Of a stretch of 64,000 bases of DNA, positions 44,565 through 54,844 are shown in pieces (position 1 is the first letter of the stretch; every line of letters starts with the position of its first letter). The DNA lies in contig CAYHPW010000005.1 of the NCBI GenBank assembly GCA_964358645.1, positions 1-64,000 of the forward strand, read 5' to 3'. The position numbers and the translations under genes were made by a program. The DNA is from JBBTDV01 sp038042605 (GTDB taxonomy: Bacteria; Bdellovibrionota; UBA1018). A model generated the notes under the pieces. That model ran no database searches, was not told where the DNA came from, and was given only the letters and a program-made list of their open reading frames with translations.

Positions 44565-45665
44565 TTACAATTTTAACACACGTCTATAGATCCGGTCCAT
44601 ATTCTGCCCAAGCTTTTCGATGGTGTACTTTCCCCTAATTTTTTGTCTAGTCCCTGATGAGGCTCCAGGAATCCCGCCACCGCTCGCCAATAACATGGCG
44701 CTTACCCATTGCTCTTTATCCGTTGGATCAGCCAAAACCAACCCATCAGATCCGCAATCCCGCAATACCTCTTCATGTGGCGGGATCTTTGAAGTTATCA
44801 CTGGAATACCGATCGCCACGGCTTCCACTGGCGGCAGGCCAAACCCTTCATAAAGCGACGGAAAAACTAATGCTCCACATGAGTGCATAAGCACGCGCCC
44901 CTCAAAATCATTCAAACCACCCAATGCCTTAACACCGTTGACGTCACTAAATCCGCCCATGCTAAGAACAAGCGGCCAAGCAGCGGGAACTCCCATCTCA
45001 TGGCGATAATCGCTAAAAGCTTCAACTAACATACCGACATTTTTGTGTGGCTTGGGGTTGGAGAGGCAAAAAAAGTAACGGTTCGATTCTAGACCATACT
45101 TTTGAAGAACTAAATTCTGCTCCGATTTAGAAGGCGCTTCGAATAATTCTGGGTTTATCGCATTTGGAACAACCTCAATATCTTTTTTGAGAAAGCCCAT
45201 CCATTTCGCGAGCTCTTGTTTGGAAAATTCTGAAACTGACATGACAGCCCTCGCATGAAACACAAAATGCTTTAGCAGAACTTTATAATATATTTTTTGC
45301 CATATGCCGCCGAATTGCAGGTGGTTTAGGTCGTGGACTGTTACTATCCAAGGACATGGAGCTATGAGCAGGCTTGAAAAAGTCGGGCTGTGATAAATAT
45401 CAACCTTTAACTTGGATAAAACACGCGGTAATTCGATCAACTCCGATGGATGCAAGAATGGAGCACGCACTGTATATTTTTCAAATGGGTTAAGCGCTTC
45501 GCGCGGGCAATTTTTGCATACCAGGAAAACAGGCTCATAGTCTAAGTGCTTCGATACCTGCGCCAAGCCCTGTGCAATTGCAGTAACATATCTTGAAAAA
45601 CCGTGTGGCACACTCGTAACCATTCTGGCATCGATGGCTATTTTCTTACTGTGCTTACTTCTCAT
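44565..45665 (-). CDS. Family 4 glycosyltransferase
   Basis: 366 residues. N-terminal ARMVTSVPHGFSRY and C-terminal YEGFGLPPVEAVAIG (E...E motif) mark a GT4 enzyme. It is 3 nt from the UXS gene and overlaps the O-antigen ligase gene by 11 nt, so all four are one minus-strand unit. Confidence 0.88.
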   Translation of the reverse strand: MRSKHSKKIAIDARMVTSVPHGFSRYVTAIAQGLAQVSKHLDYEPVFLVCKNCPREALNPFEKYTVRAPFLHPSELIELPRVLSKLKVDIYHSPTFSSLLIAPCPWIVTVHDLNHLQFGGIWQKIYYKVLLKHFVFHARAVMSVSEFSKQELAKWMGFLKKDIEVVPNAINPELFEAPSKSEQNLVLQKYGLESNRYFFCLSNPKPHKNVGMLVEAFSDYRHEMGVPAAWPLVLSMGGFSDVNGVKALGGLNDFEGRVLMHSCGALVFPSLYEGFGLPPVEAVAIGIPVITSKIPPHEEVLRDCGSDGLVLADPTDKEQWVSAMLLASGGGIPGASSGTRQKIRGKYTIEKLGQNMDRIYRRVLKL

Positions 45666-46905
45666 TAACCTCGTTCTCCTGAGACCAAAGCAGCGCCCAT
45701 GCCACGGCCAATGCTATCTGATGCATTACTTTGCCTTCCCAAAAATTTGCTTGTGTCAGGCCATTGAGGTGAAGCACTACCCAGGCACATGCTATGCCTA
45801 TTGAAAAATTAACATGCCTTGCACGATAAAAACATTTAATGATAATCCAGGTTACAACAAGGCACCAGAAACACCATGCGATTGTACCAATAAGGCCCGT
45901 TCCACCTAACATATCTATGACTGAATTGTGCCCGTGGCCGCTAAAAACCGATTGGCCAGGATATTTTTCCATCAAATAGTGTCCGGATAATTGTTCGTTA
46001 TGGTGCCATCCAACACCTGTCAGCGGGCGGGCTTTGAAAAACTCGATGTTAGCTTCCCAGAGGTCCTCTCTTGAGGCTATGCCTATTGCATCACCCATTC
46101 TTCTTTTTACAACATCACATTGGCTAAGGACGGCGGCAGCGATAATGACTGGCGCGAACATGGCGACAGCCCTTTTTAACGGAAGCTTAATGGCGAGTAA
46201 AATTAAAATACCTATAGGAAGAGCAAGCCATAGCATCCTTGAATAGCTGAAAAAAAGTGTTAAAGCCCCCGCACCAATTGCCATCCATAAAAATCTCTTT
46301 GATAATTCACAGGGCGTTTTCAAGCTGTGGCCAATCGCAAGATCAAGCGACGCAAAAAACGGGAAAATGAAAACACTGGCGACTGATAAATGATGCCCTA
46401 GAAAAACCGTGGCATGATAATATGGCTCGTTTCCTGGTATCACCTGCGGCCTTGGCCAACCCAAAAAATATTGTAAAATACCAATAACTGACAAAACAAA
46501 GAATGAAACAAGCCATGCTCTTGTGACAAACAGGCGATCCGCCATGGAGATTCTCCTGAGCGCTATCACTATTGCAAACGGCCAGAAAAGATACCATGTC
46601 TTAACCATCACCCCGATAAAGTTAATTTCCACACTTCTGCCGGCATATTTTAAGGGGAACACTGCGCCCATCAATATCGTAAGAGCAAGCACTACAGTCA
46701 GTACGATAGACGCCTTAAACAGAATCCTGGACAACGGTTTTTCAAGCTCATGTTTTAGTTCTGCAGCGGTCTGTTTTAAACCTAAAACACCAACCAAGAT
46801 AAGCAGCAGGGTTATCGCGCCTATGCTCATGGTAGCCATGGAAACTAACGAACAAACCACATAAACTACCAATGCCCATTTAATCAATAAAACATGATTT
46901 TTCAT
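45655..46905 (-). CDS. O-antigen ligase (Wzy_C) family protein
   Basis: 416 residues, about ten membrane helices. The periplasmic loop with PLTGVGWHHNEQ and a following GHGHNSVIDMLGG matches the Wzy_C motif (His-rich). It ligates or polymerises glycan units at the outer face of the inner membrane. Overlaps the next minus-strand gene by 26 nt. Confidence 0.85.
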   Translation of the reverse strand: MKNHVLLIKWALVVYVVCSLVSMATMSIGAITLLLILVGVLGLKQTAAELKHELEKPLSRILFKASIVLTVVLALTILMGAVFPLKYAGRSVEINFIGVMVKTWYLFWPFAIVIALRRISMADRLFVTRAWLVSFFVLSVIGILQYFLGWPRPQVIPGNEPYYHATVFLGHHLSVASVFIFPFFASLDLAIGHSLKTPCELSKRFLWMAIGAGALTLFFSYSRMLWLALPIGILILLAIKLPLKRAVAMFAPVIIAAAVLSQCDVVKRRMGDAIGIASREDLWEANIEFFKARPLTGVGWHHNEQLSGHYLMEKYPGQSVFSGHGHNSVIDMLGGTGLIGTIAWCFWCLVVTWIIIKCFYRARHVNFSIGIACAWVVLHLNGLTQANFWEGKVMHQIALAVAWALLWSQENEVNEK

Positions 46906-47842
46906 TTTCTTGGCTCGTTAGTGATACTTTGGTGAATTTGCAGGCACCGAGGAGTTCACAACTTCTACAAACTTCCGGTCGGTAGCGTTTAGTGCAAATA
47001 TCTAAGATTCCAAGACGTGCTAAAGCGAAGTCATATTTTGCTGGATCTGACCGATCTGAAAAATCACCAAATTTTAAATTTTCTGTGACTTCCAATGCGG
47101 CCTTCCAATCAGCACCCGCCCTTGAAGTTAAACCGAGGTATCTGCTTATCCTAGCGGTATGAGTATCAAGAGGGACAACAAGCTGATTCGGTCGTAGAAA
47201 AAACCGACTGCTTCCAATTAATGGACCGCTTTGTGACCAAAGACCAAGGTCAAGCGCATCCCGTCTACCCATCCAGCGCAAAAACATGCACCAACGTTTG
47301 CAACAGCTGCCACCATGCGGTGAAACCAGGAAATAACCAAGCCCGTGGTTAAATGAACCAGCCCAATTTTTCCAATCCTGTATTAGTGAATCCAGCGCCG
47401 TAGAAAAATTAACATCGGTATATTTTAATTTAGAAAGAAAATGTGCACCTAACGAACCATGTGCCAACCAACTCTTACCAAGAAGGATTAGAAGGCTTAC
47501 AATATCACGTCCGGTATTAAATCGATAAACGAAGTCTCCAAACACATCGTAAGCCGCAGATAAAAATGACTTATCAGTGACTGTGCCCCCAGATCGCCCC
47601 AGAGTGTGAACAAATTCTTTTGGAAAACCGGATAATCGCTTTATTCTCTCAAGCACATCTTCTACCGCTCGCCTTATTTGTTTTACATTGCCGTATGCAA
47701 GTTGTGATGAGATTAGCGCAACAGCTTCTTGGTCCCATGGATCGGTATACCGATGGACGAACTCAAGCGGATCCGAGTATAAAAACTCTTTCCTGTTATA
47801 TTTGACATATAACCGATCTAATAGAATCTTGACCATTGTCAA
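46880..47842 (-). CDS. TIGR02757-family protein
   Basis: 320 residues. HhH-GPD-related helical protein with the VPLDTHTARISRYLGL segment and a C-terminal Cys cluster (CTKRYRPEVCRSCELLGAC). This resembles the iron-sulfur loop of endonuclease III. The family is of unknown function and related to DNA glycosylases. It starts the operon with the ligase and transferases, probably by chance. Confidence 0.75.
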   Translation of the reverse strand: MTMVKILLDRLYVKYNRKEFLYSDPLEFVHRYTDPWDQEAVALISSQLAYGNVKQIRRAVEDVLERIKRLSGFPKEFVHTLGRSGGTVTDKSFLSAAYDVFGDFVYRFNTGRDIVSLLILLGKSWLAHGSLGAHFLSKLKYTDVNFSTALDSLIQDWKNWAGSFNHGLGYFLVSPHGGSCCKRWCMFLRWMGRRDALDLGLWSQSGPLIGSSRFFLRPNQLVVPLDTHTARISRYLGLTSRAGADWKAALEVTENLKFGDFSDRSDPAKYDFALARLGILDICTKRYRPEVCRSCELLGACKFTKVSLTSQENEKSCFID

Positions 47843-47871
47843 AAGATAGCTCTACCCGGTATTGAATATAC

Positions 47872-48459
47872 ATGGCAAGAGCGGTGTTATGTCTTCTTTT
47901 AATAAGCTTTTTATCAACTCATGCTTACCCATTAGAGAAATCAACACCCAAACAGGTTAACAAACTACGTACTAAAACAAAAAAACCTAAAATGCCTTCT
48001 CCGGAAATCCCTAAAGAACCCACCGTTCCAGCCCAGCTCCCAGCACCCGTCACAATGGATATCTTCACTTGTGAACGCCGATTTTTATACCATGGCAAGG
48101 AATTAAATTGTGATTCGAATGTTCGTCAAGACGGGGAGAGATTGCGGCCCATAATAAGCAGTGTGCCGGATGCTGTCGCTGAGCTTGATGCTTATCAAAG
48201 GAACAAACAAAGAATAAGGATAGCCGCTTATGCGGGTACGCTTGGCTTGGCAACCGCCATAGGTGGATTTTTTATATATAAGCAGGAAAGTCATCCTCTT
48301 GTGATAGCCGGCGCAGGTGTCGCAACAGGCAGCTTGATATATGGCCTTACTACACTAAGGCACAACGAAACGCACTTGATAAACGCAGTGAATATTTACA
48401 ATAATCACCATCCCGGGGACGTAATAGAGTTACAGTTCACTGCTGAAATTCCACCTTAA
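47872..48459 (+). CDS. Hypothetical exported protein
   Basis: 195 residues. Signal peptide (ends around THA), a Pro/Lys-rich linker, a possible Cys pair, and a C-terminal region with two hydrophobic segments separated by a short loop. No family recognised. It is 13 nt upstream of carB, divergent from the TIGR02757 gene. Confidence 0.6.
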   Translation: MARAVLCLLLISFLSTHAYPLEKSTPKQVNKLRTKTKKPKMPSPEIPKEPTVPAQLPAPVTMDIFTCERRFLYHGKELNCDSNVRQDGERLRPIISSVPDAVAELDAYQRNKQRIRIAAYAGTLGLATAIGGFFIYKQESHPLVIAGAGVATGSLIYGLTTLRHNETHLINAVNIYNNHHPGDVIELQFTAEIPP

Positions 48460-48472
48460 TGAGGTAAGCGAC

Positions 48473-51400
48473 ATGCCAAGGCGACAAGACATCCGGAAAG
48501 TATTATTAATCGGCAGTGGCCCGATAGTCATCGGTCAGGCATGTGAATTTGATTACTCAGGAACACAAGCCCTAAAGGCCCTGAAGGAAGAAAACTTTGA
48601 AGTAATTCTCATAAATTCAAACCCAGCCACTATCATGACCGATCCGGATTTATCAGATCGTGTTTATATGGAACCACTTACTCCTGAGTTTGTAGAACGT
48701 ATTATAATAAGTGAGAAACCTGATGCGTTGCTGCCCACTATGGGCGGTCAGACTGCCCTCAATATAGCAATGGAACTTCACCAATCTGGGGTGTTGGATA
48801 GGCATGGCGTTAAAATGCTAGGCGCGACGCCGGATTCAATTCAGAAGTCAGAAAATCGAGAAACTTTCAAAGCGGTCATGGCTTCAATCGGAGTGGAGTG
48901 CGCCAAAAGTGAGATCGCGAGAACCATTGACGATGGTCATAGAATACTCAAAGAACTCGGATTGCCGCTTATTCTACGCCCGTCCTTCACCTTGGGTGGA
49001 GAAGGCGGAGGATTAGCGACAACAGAAAATGAATTCATTGCAAAGCTTGAACGCGCTCTATTTCTGTCACCGACTCGAGAGGTTTTGCTGGAGGAAAGCC
49101 TTCTGGGCTGGAAAGAATTTGAACTAGAGGTGGTACGTGACCGGAAGGACAATGTCATAATCGTATGTTCAATAGAAAATTTGGATCCAATGGGTGTGCA
49201 TACCGGAGACAGCATAACGGTTGCCCCGGCCCAAACACTTACTGACCGCGAATATCAAAACCTTAGAAATCAGTCCATACGCATCATCCGTGCTATTGGT
49301 GTGGAAACCGGTGGCTCTAATATACAATTCGCCGTCAATCCGCAAAACGGACGGGTGATTGTCATCGAAATGAACCCGAGGGTATCACGCTCAAGCGCTC
49401 TGGCATCTAAAGCGACAGGTTTTCCGATCGCTCGCGTGGCCACAAAGCTTGCCGTCGGGTACAGCCTAGATGAGCTTACCAACGATATTACCGGCACGAC
49501 CCCGTGCAGTTTTGAACCAAGCATAGACTATGTCGTTACAAAAATACCAAGATTTGATTTTGAGAAATTCAGGCCAACACAACCGATCCTGACGACCCAA
49601 ATGAAGTCCGTCGGGGAGGTAATGGCCATCGGACATACTTTCGAGGAATCTCTTGGAAAAGCATTGGCCAGCCTGGAAACCGATGCCACTTGGCTAGTAC
49701 CTCTGGAACGACATAATAATGTCCCACAGTGGGATCTTATTGAATACCCACACCCGAAACGGCTTTGGGCAATCGCCGACGCCTTGAGGCTAAATATTGA
49801 TAGCAGTGAAATTGCCGCTAGGTCTCATATCGATAAATGGTTCATTGATCGCATCAAGTTAATGTTGGATTGCGAAAAAATACTATTATCCCGGGAGTGG
49901 CCTTTGGAGCCTGCTGAACTAAGAAGAATAAAATCTTTAGGGTGGACGGATAAAGCCATAGCCGGTTTGTTGTTAAAACAGGAAGAAGAAATCCGTACAC
50001 AGCGTGAGTTGTCTGATGTCCACGCGGGATACCACTGTGTTGACACCTGCGCTGCAGAATTTGAAGCAAAGACACCTTATCTTTACAGTAGCTACACAGG
50101 CGAAGACGAATCAAGACCGTCCTCGGCTCAAAAGGTAATGATACTTGGGGGTGGACCGAACCGTATAGGACAGGGGATAGAGTTTGATTATTGTTGTGTT
50201 CACGCGGCCATGGAATTGCGCAAGTTGGGGATAGAAACGATCATGGTCAACTCGAACCCGGAAACCGTGAGCACTGACTTTGACATTTCAGACAGGTTGT
50301 ATTTCGAGCCGCTCACTCCCGAACATGTCCTCAACATCGCAAAAACGGAGCGCCCACTGGGTGTGATAGTCCAATTTGGCGGCCAAACCCCCCTTAAGAT
50401 AGCCAAAGCGCTGGAATGTGGGGGTATGAGAATTTTAGGTACCTCGGTGTCCAGCATAGATTTAGCGGAAGACAGAGAAAAATTCGATGAACTAGTCAAG
50501 GATCTAAAACCACTGAACCTCAAGCAACCAGAATCTGCAATTGCAAGAACAGCAGAGGAAGCAATGGAATGTGCAAAGCATTTGGGTTATCCGGTTCTTG
50601 TCAGACCTTCGTACGTTCTTGGTGGCAAAGGAATGCGCATAGTTCGCAATGATATAGACATGAATCAATGGATTCATGAGGCTATACATGTAAGTGATAC
50701 ACACCCAGTGCTCATTGATAGCTTTCTTGATCGCGCCACGGAAGTTGATGTCGATGCAATCAGTGACGGCCATGACACTTTTATTGGCGGACTTATGGAG
50801 CACATCGAGGAGGCCGGCATCCATTCCGGTGACAGCGCCTGTAGTCTACCGCCAGTCACGTTGTCTGTCGCTGTTTGTGACAGGATCCGTACCTTTACCC
50901 GCGAGCTCGCGAAACGGTTGAAAGTTATAGGATTAATGAATGTACAGTTCGCGGTTCAGGGGGATGATATTTTCCTGCTTGAGGTGAATCCTAGAGCATC
51001 ACGCACTGTTCCGTTCGTCAGCAAGGCGATAGGCAAGCCACTGGCGAGAATTGCGATTAAAGTGATGCTTGGGAAATCACTTCACGATCTCGGGATACGT
51101 GAAGATCTGGACACGAAACTGACGACATTCAACGTAAAAGCGCCAGTTTTTCCTTTCAGTAAATTTCCAGGCGTTGACGTTTTACTCGGACCTGAAATGA
51201 AATCGACAGGGGAAGTCATGGGTAGAGGCCGCTCCTTTGCTGAAGCTTATGCAAAGGCTATGTTGGCGGCAGGATCGCCGCTCCCACAATCCGGCACCGT
51301 TTTTCTTTCAATAAGGAACGAGGATAAGGCTGAGATTCTGCCAATAGCAAAACGCCTTAAGGACATGGGGTTTAACCTTTGCGCGACCTCAGGAACCGCG

Positions 51401-51682
51401 GACTTTCTAAACAACCATGATTTAGGCTCTTCCAGAATCAACAAAGTTAAAGAAGGGTCCCCGCACTGTGTGGAATCAATTAAGGAAGGTAAATTCGCAA
51501 TCGTTATAAATACAGTATCCGATGAGCAAGCGGTTAAGGATAGTTTCTCGATAAGGAGAGCCGCACTGGAAAGAAAAATACCATACAGCACTGTTGTATC
51601 CGCCGCTAGAGCCATGATAGAAGCTATACACTTCCGACGCGATGGCCCGCTCGAGATATTGCCGCTACAAAAGGAAGGTTAA
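48473..51682 (+). CDS. carB: Carbamoyl-phosphate synthase large subunit
   Basis: 1069 residues, full length. Two ATP-grasp halves with characteristic GSGPIVIGQ and GGGPNRIGQG starts, PSFTLGG/PSYVLGG loops and a C-terminal MGS-like allosteric domain. It makes carbamoyl phosphate for pyrimidine and arginine synthesis. carA is not adjacent. Next come a Zn-ribbon gene and greA. Confidence 0.97.
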   Translation: MPRRQDIRKVLLIGSGPIVIGQACEFDYSGTQALKALKEENFEVILINSNPATIMTDPDLSDRVYMEPLTPEFVERIIISEKPDALLPTMGGQTALNIAMELHQSGVLDRHGVKMLGATPDSIQKSENRETFKAVMASIGVECAKSEIARTIDDGHRILKELGLPLILRPSFTLGGEGGGLATTENEFIAKLERALFLSPTREVLLEESLLGWKEFELEVVRDRKDNVIIVCSIENLDPMGVHTGDSITVAPAQTLTDREYQNLRNQSIRIIRAIGVETGGSNIQFAVNPQNGRVIVIEMNPRVSRSSALASKATGFPIARVATKLAVGYSLDELTNDITGTTPCSFEPSIDYVVTKIPRFDFEKFRPTQPILTTQMKSVGEVMAIGHTFEESLGKALASLETDATWLVPLERHNNVPQWDLIEYPHPKRLWAIADALRLNIDSSEIAARSHIDKWFIDRIKLMLDCEKILLSREWPLEPAELRRIKSLGWTDKAIAGLLLKQEEEIRTQRELSDVHAGYHCVDTCAAEFEAKTPYLYSSYTGEDESRPSSAQKVMILGGGPNRIGQGIEFDYCCVHAAMELRKLGIETIMVNSNPETVSTDFDISDRLYFEPLTPEHVLNIAKTERPLGVIVQFGGQTPLKIAKALECGGMRILGTSVSSIDLAEDREKFDELVKDLKPLNLKQPESAIARTAEEAMECAKHLGYPVLVRPSYVLGGKGMRIVRNDIDMNQWIHEAIHVSDTHPVLIDSFLDRATEVDVDAISDGHDTFIGGLMEHIEEAGIHSGDSACSLPPVTLSVAVCDRIRTFTRELAKRLKVIGLMNVQFAVQGDDIFLLEVNPRASRTVPFVSKAIGKPLARIAIKVMLGKSLHDLGIREDLDTKLTTFNVKAPVFPFSKFPGVDVLLGPEMKSTGEVMGRGRSFAEAYAKAMLAAGSPLPQSGTVFLSIRNEDKAEILPIAKRLKDMGFNLCATSGTADFLNNHDLGSSRINKVKEGSPHCVESIKEGKFAIVINTVSDEQAVKDSFSIRRAALERKIPYSTVVSAARAMIEAIHFRRDGPLEILPLQKEG

Positions 51683-51683
51683 A

Positions 51684-51980
51684 ATGTCAAATCTCAAAAA
51701 CGGTAACTGCTGGAATTGTAAAACCGAACTGTCCGAACTCGAGTATGGGAGAGGTGACACCTGTAGAAAATGTGGAAGAGACACAAAAACCTGCAAAGGA
51801 TGCAAGTTTTTCTACCCTTCATTCAATAACGAATGCCGTGAATCACAGGCCGAAAGGGTTCTTGACAAAGAACGCTCGAATTTTTGTGATTATTTCCAGC
51901 CAAGATCATCAACCTCCACCAGTGGTCCATCCGCCGAATCTATAAAATCTGCCGCCGAAAGTCTTTTCAAGAAAAACTAA
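51684..51980 (+). CDS. Zinc-ribbon-like small protein
   Basis: 98 residues from an ATG with AAGGAAGG upstream, 1 nt after carB stops. Cys pairs CWNC, CRKC and CKGC, followed by FFYPSFNNECRES and DKERSNFCDYF: eight Cys in all, likely two zinc sites. The conserved look of the second half suggests a known but unnamed family. Coupled to carB and just before greA. Confidence 0.7.
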   Translation: MSNLKNGNCWNCKTELSELEYGRGDTCRKCGRDTKTCKGCKFFYPSFNNECRESQAERVLDKERSNFCDYFQPRSSTSTSGPSAESIKSAAESLFKKN

Positions 51981-52044
51981 GATTACAACTAATGATCCCG
52001 CACCATTCTTGCATTCCAAATTAATTATGTTAGCAGTGTTAGCT

Positions 52045-52536
52045 ATGGCTGAAGGAAAATTTTCTGATAAAATACCGATGACCGTTAATGGCAAGAGGCT
52101 GCTGGATGAAGAACTCAAACAGCTGATGTCAGTTGAGCGACCGAGCGTGATAAAAGCTATCGAGACCGCTCGTGGACATGGTGACCTATCAGAAAATGCT
52201 GACTATTCAGCTGCAAAAGAACGGCAAAGCTTTATCGAGGGCCGCATACAAGAATTGAACGGCAAGCTCGCAAGAGCGCAGATTATCAACCCATCATCCA
52301 TAAAATCTAACAATGTCGTTTTTGGAGCCACAGTACATCTTGAAGAGCAAGATACTGGCAAGCAAACTGTTTATCAAATCGTAGGGGTCGATGAGGCGAA
52401 CATAAAAAACGGCAAGATCGGTATCACATCACCGATCGCAAGAGCTCTCATAGGCAAAACTTCCGGAGACGAAGTGGTGGTCAATGCTCCCAAGGGACAG
52501 ATTCGATACGACATCATCAAAATATCGTACGAATAG
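52045..52536 (+). CDS. greA: Transcription elongation factor GreA
   Basis: 163 residues from the ATG at 52045, the family length. N-terminal coiled coil with ARGHGDLSENADYSAAKERQ (the acidic tip residues) and a C-terminal FKBP-like domain with SPIARALIGKTSGDEV. It rescues backtracked RNA polymerase. Its 3' end overlaps the recG start. Confidence 0.95.
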   Translation: MAEGKFSDKIPMTVNGKRLLDEELKQLMSVERPSVIKAIETARGHGDLSENADYSAAKERQSFIEGRIQELNGKLARAQIINPSSIKSNNVVFGATVHLEEQDTGKQTVYQIVGVDEANIKNGKIGITSPIARALIGKTSGDEVVVNAPKGQIRYDIIKISYE

Positions 52537-54691
52537 CGGTTCAGGTACAAAGACCTCTGTTCAATACGTAAAAGGTGTCGGACCTTACATAGGAGGGATA
52601 CTGCGTAACCGCGGGATCAATACCGTACGGGATCTCTTGTTTTTTTTTCCAAGAGCCTACGAGGATAGGAGCAAGTTTTTCCGTATTAATGAACTTGAAG
52701 TAAATAATAAAGCGACAATTGCAGCTCAGGTTCTCTCAATAAGACGCATACCAGCAAGACAACCTGGCCGGTATTTTCTTGATGTACGTTGCGGAGATAC
52801 AAGTGGCTCAATAACGCTCAAATGGTTCAATGTTCCCAGGGGCCTTGAATGCAGGTTAAAACTAGGAAGTCAGATAATCGCAACGGGGACGGTGAAATCA
52901 TACATGGGGCGGCCAGAAATGGCGCATCCTGAACTATCTTCTGGATTAATCGATCCAGAACAGCCGAATGTTGGCCGGGTAGTCCCGGTTTATACTGAGA
53001 TCGACGGGATCCCAAGCCGCACCATCAGAAAAATACTGTGGGAAGCTTTACGTAAATATGCCTCAGAGCTTGAAGACGATATCCCAGTTGATTATATACA
53101 GGCGCACAGATTGCCGCCTATTTCTGAATCTGTAAAAAAAATACACTTTCCAGATGAAAATGGCCAAGATGCCATCAATGCTCTTGTCAATTTCAATACA
53201 CCTTTTCATCACAGGCTTATTTACGAGGAATTCTTTAAATTTGAATATTTAATTTTGCGCCAACGCCTTCGCATAGAAAAAGAGCATTCAACTGCGTTTG
53301 AAATTTTAAAATCACGCCAATCAGCTCTAGAAGCAGAAAATGGCCTGCCATTTATGCTAACAGAAGGGCAACGAAAAACCGTCACCGAAATTTTATCCGA
53401 TATTTCACTTCCGCATCCAATGAATAGACTAGTCCAAGGCGATGTGGGGTGCGGTAAAACGGCGGTTGCATTTATTGCAACAGGTTGTGTGCTTTCGGCC
53501 GGAGGCCAAGCCACACTGATGGCCCCCACCGAGATACTGGCCGAACAGCATTATAAAAATGCATTGGAATTTTTCAGCAAAACTTTATCGTTTTCCGTTG
53601 AACTGCTGACCGGCAAGACATCTCAAAGTGAGCGCTCACGAATTCAGAGCAGCCTTGCACGTGGAGTACCCATGCTTCTTATTGGCACGCACGCCCTTCT
53701 CGAAGATGTGGTTGTTTTCCAAAAACTGGACTTGGTCATAATTGATGAACAACATCGTTTTGGCGTGGAACAACGCAGGAAGCTACGTCAAAAAGGCGGA
53801 AGACTGGACACGGTTTCCAGCCGCATGTTTTATCCTCACACTCTTGTAATTAGCGCGACTCCAATACCGCGTACATTGGCTTTAACGGTGTATGGAGACC
53901 TATCCGTCAGCAGCATACATGAATTGCCAGCCGGCCGTCCGCCGATCACAACCATGGTGGCTTCAAACAGAGCTGAAAAAATACAGGCTTACAATAAGAT
54001 TAGAGAGGAGCTTGTTGCTGGCCACCAGGCATATTTCATTTACCCGCTTATAACTGACAGCGACGTGGATGGCTTTAAACAACTAAAATCCGTCATGGCT
54101 GAAGCAAAAAGGCTGGAAGAGGATGTTTTTCAGGAATTCAAAGTAGGCCTTTTGCACGGACAACTCAAACCAGATCAGAAATCCAGCATTATGGAAGATT
54201 TTAAACACAAACTAATTCATATCCTGGTTTCAACCACGGTTGTAGAAGTTGGAGTTGATATTCCAAATGCAACAGTAATAGTTATAGAAAACGCTGAGCG
54301 ATTCGGTCTTTCACAATTACACCAGCTAAGGGGACGCGTCGGTCGTGGAATCCTGCAGTCATATTGTTTTCTTTTTGCCGACAGCACAACTGGTGAAGTG
54401 GCTGCGCATCGGCTTGGAGTCCTGGAAAAAATAGCAGACGGCTTTGAAATCGCTGAAGCCGATCTAAAAATAAGGGGGCCTGGTGAATTTCTCGGCACGA
54501 AACAATCCGGAGATTGGCCGTTTAAAATAGCGGATCTGGTTCGTGATCGTGAATGGCTGATTAAAGCGAGGAACGATGCTTTAAAAGTTCTTAAAGATGA
54601 CGAAGAATTACAAAAAGTCGAACACTACAATCTCAGGCGCTATTATCAAAACGATGGCGCCCTACATTTGGATAGATTTAAAACGTCTTAA
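52484..54691 (+). CDS. recG: ATP-dependent DNA helicase RecG
   Basis: 735 residues. N-terminal wedge domain (VQYVKGVGP, FFPRAYEDRS), then SF2 helicase core: Walker A GDVGCGKT (residues 319-326), DEQH (D421), SATPIPRTL, and a C-terminal GRVGRG. It remodels stalled forks. The ATG used overlaps greA by 53 nt; no other ATG lies before the conserved N-terminus, so the overlap appears real or the start is a rare codon. Confidence 0.95.
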   Translation: MLPRDRFDTTSSKYRTNSGSGTKTSVQYVKGVGPYIGGILRNRGINTVRDLLFFFPRAYEDRSKFFRINELEVNNKATIAAQVLSIRRIPARQPGRYFLDVRCGDTSGSITLKWFNVPRGLECRLKLGSQIIATGTVKSYMGRPEMAHPELSSGLIDPEQPNVGRVVPVYTEIDGIPSRTIRKILWEALRKYASELEDDIPVDYIQAHRLPPISESVKKIHFPDENGQDAINALVNFNTPFHHRLIYEEFFKFEYLILRQRLRIEKEHSTAFEILKSRQSALEAENGLPFMLTEGQRKTVTEILSDISLPHPMNRLVQGDVGCGKTAVAFIATGCVLSAGGQATLMAPTEILAEQHYKNALEFFSKTLSFSVELLTGKTSQSERSRIQSSLARGVPMLLIGTHALLEDVVVFQKLDLVIIDEQHRFGVEQRRKLRQKGGRLDTVSSRMFYPHTLVISATPIPRTLALTVYGDLSVSSIHELPAGRPPITTMVASNRAEKIQAYNKIREELVAGHQAYFIYPLITDSDVDGFKQLKSVMAEAKRLEEDVFQEFKVGLLHGQLKPDQKSSIMEDFKHKLIHILVSTTVVEVGVDIPNATVIVIENAERFGLSQLHQLRGRVGRGILQSYCFLFADSTTGEVAAHRLGVLEKIADGFEIAEADLKIRGPGEFLGTKQSGDWPFKIADLVRDREWLIKARNDALKVLKDDEELQKVEHYNLRRYYQNDGALHLDRFKTS

Positions 54692-54780
54692 TATTATTTA
54701 ACAATATATCATTTTAGTTTAGTAAGGCCGCTACTAGATGTAAAATAATATCAATAATTTTAGTATGTTAGGTATCCTGC

Positions 54781-54809
54781 AAATAAGTTACGGTGCAAGC
54801 GACTTATTT
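54781..54809. repeat. Inverted repeat upstream of the XRE gene
   Basis: AAATAAGT (54781-54788) and ACTTATTT (54802-54809) with a 13-nt loop, in an AT-rich gap 36 nt before the XRE start. It may be the repressor operator or a weak terminator of recG. Confidence 0.45.
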
Positions 54810-54844
54810 GACCCTCTTAATGCTTAGCGTTATGATTAATAAAT

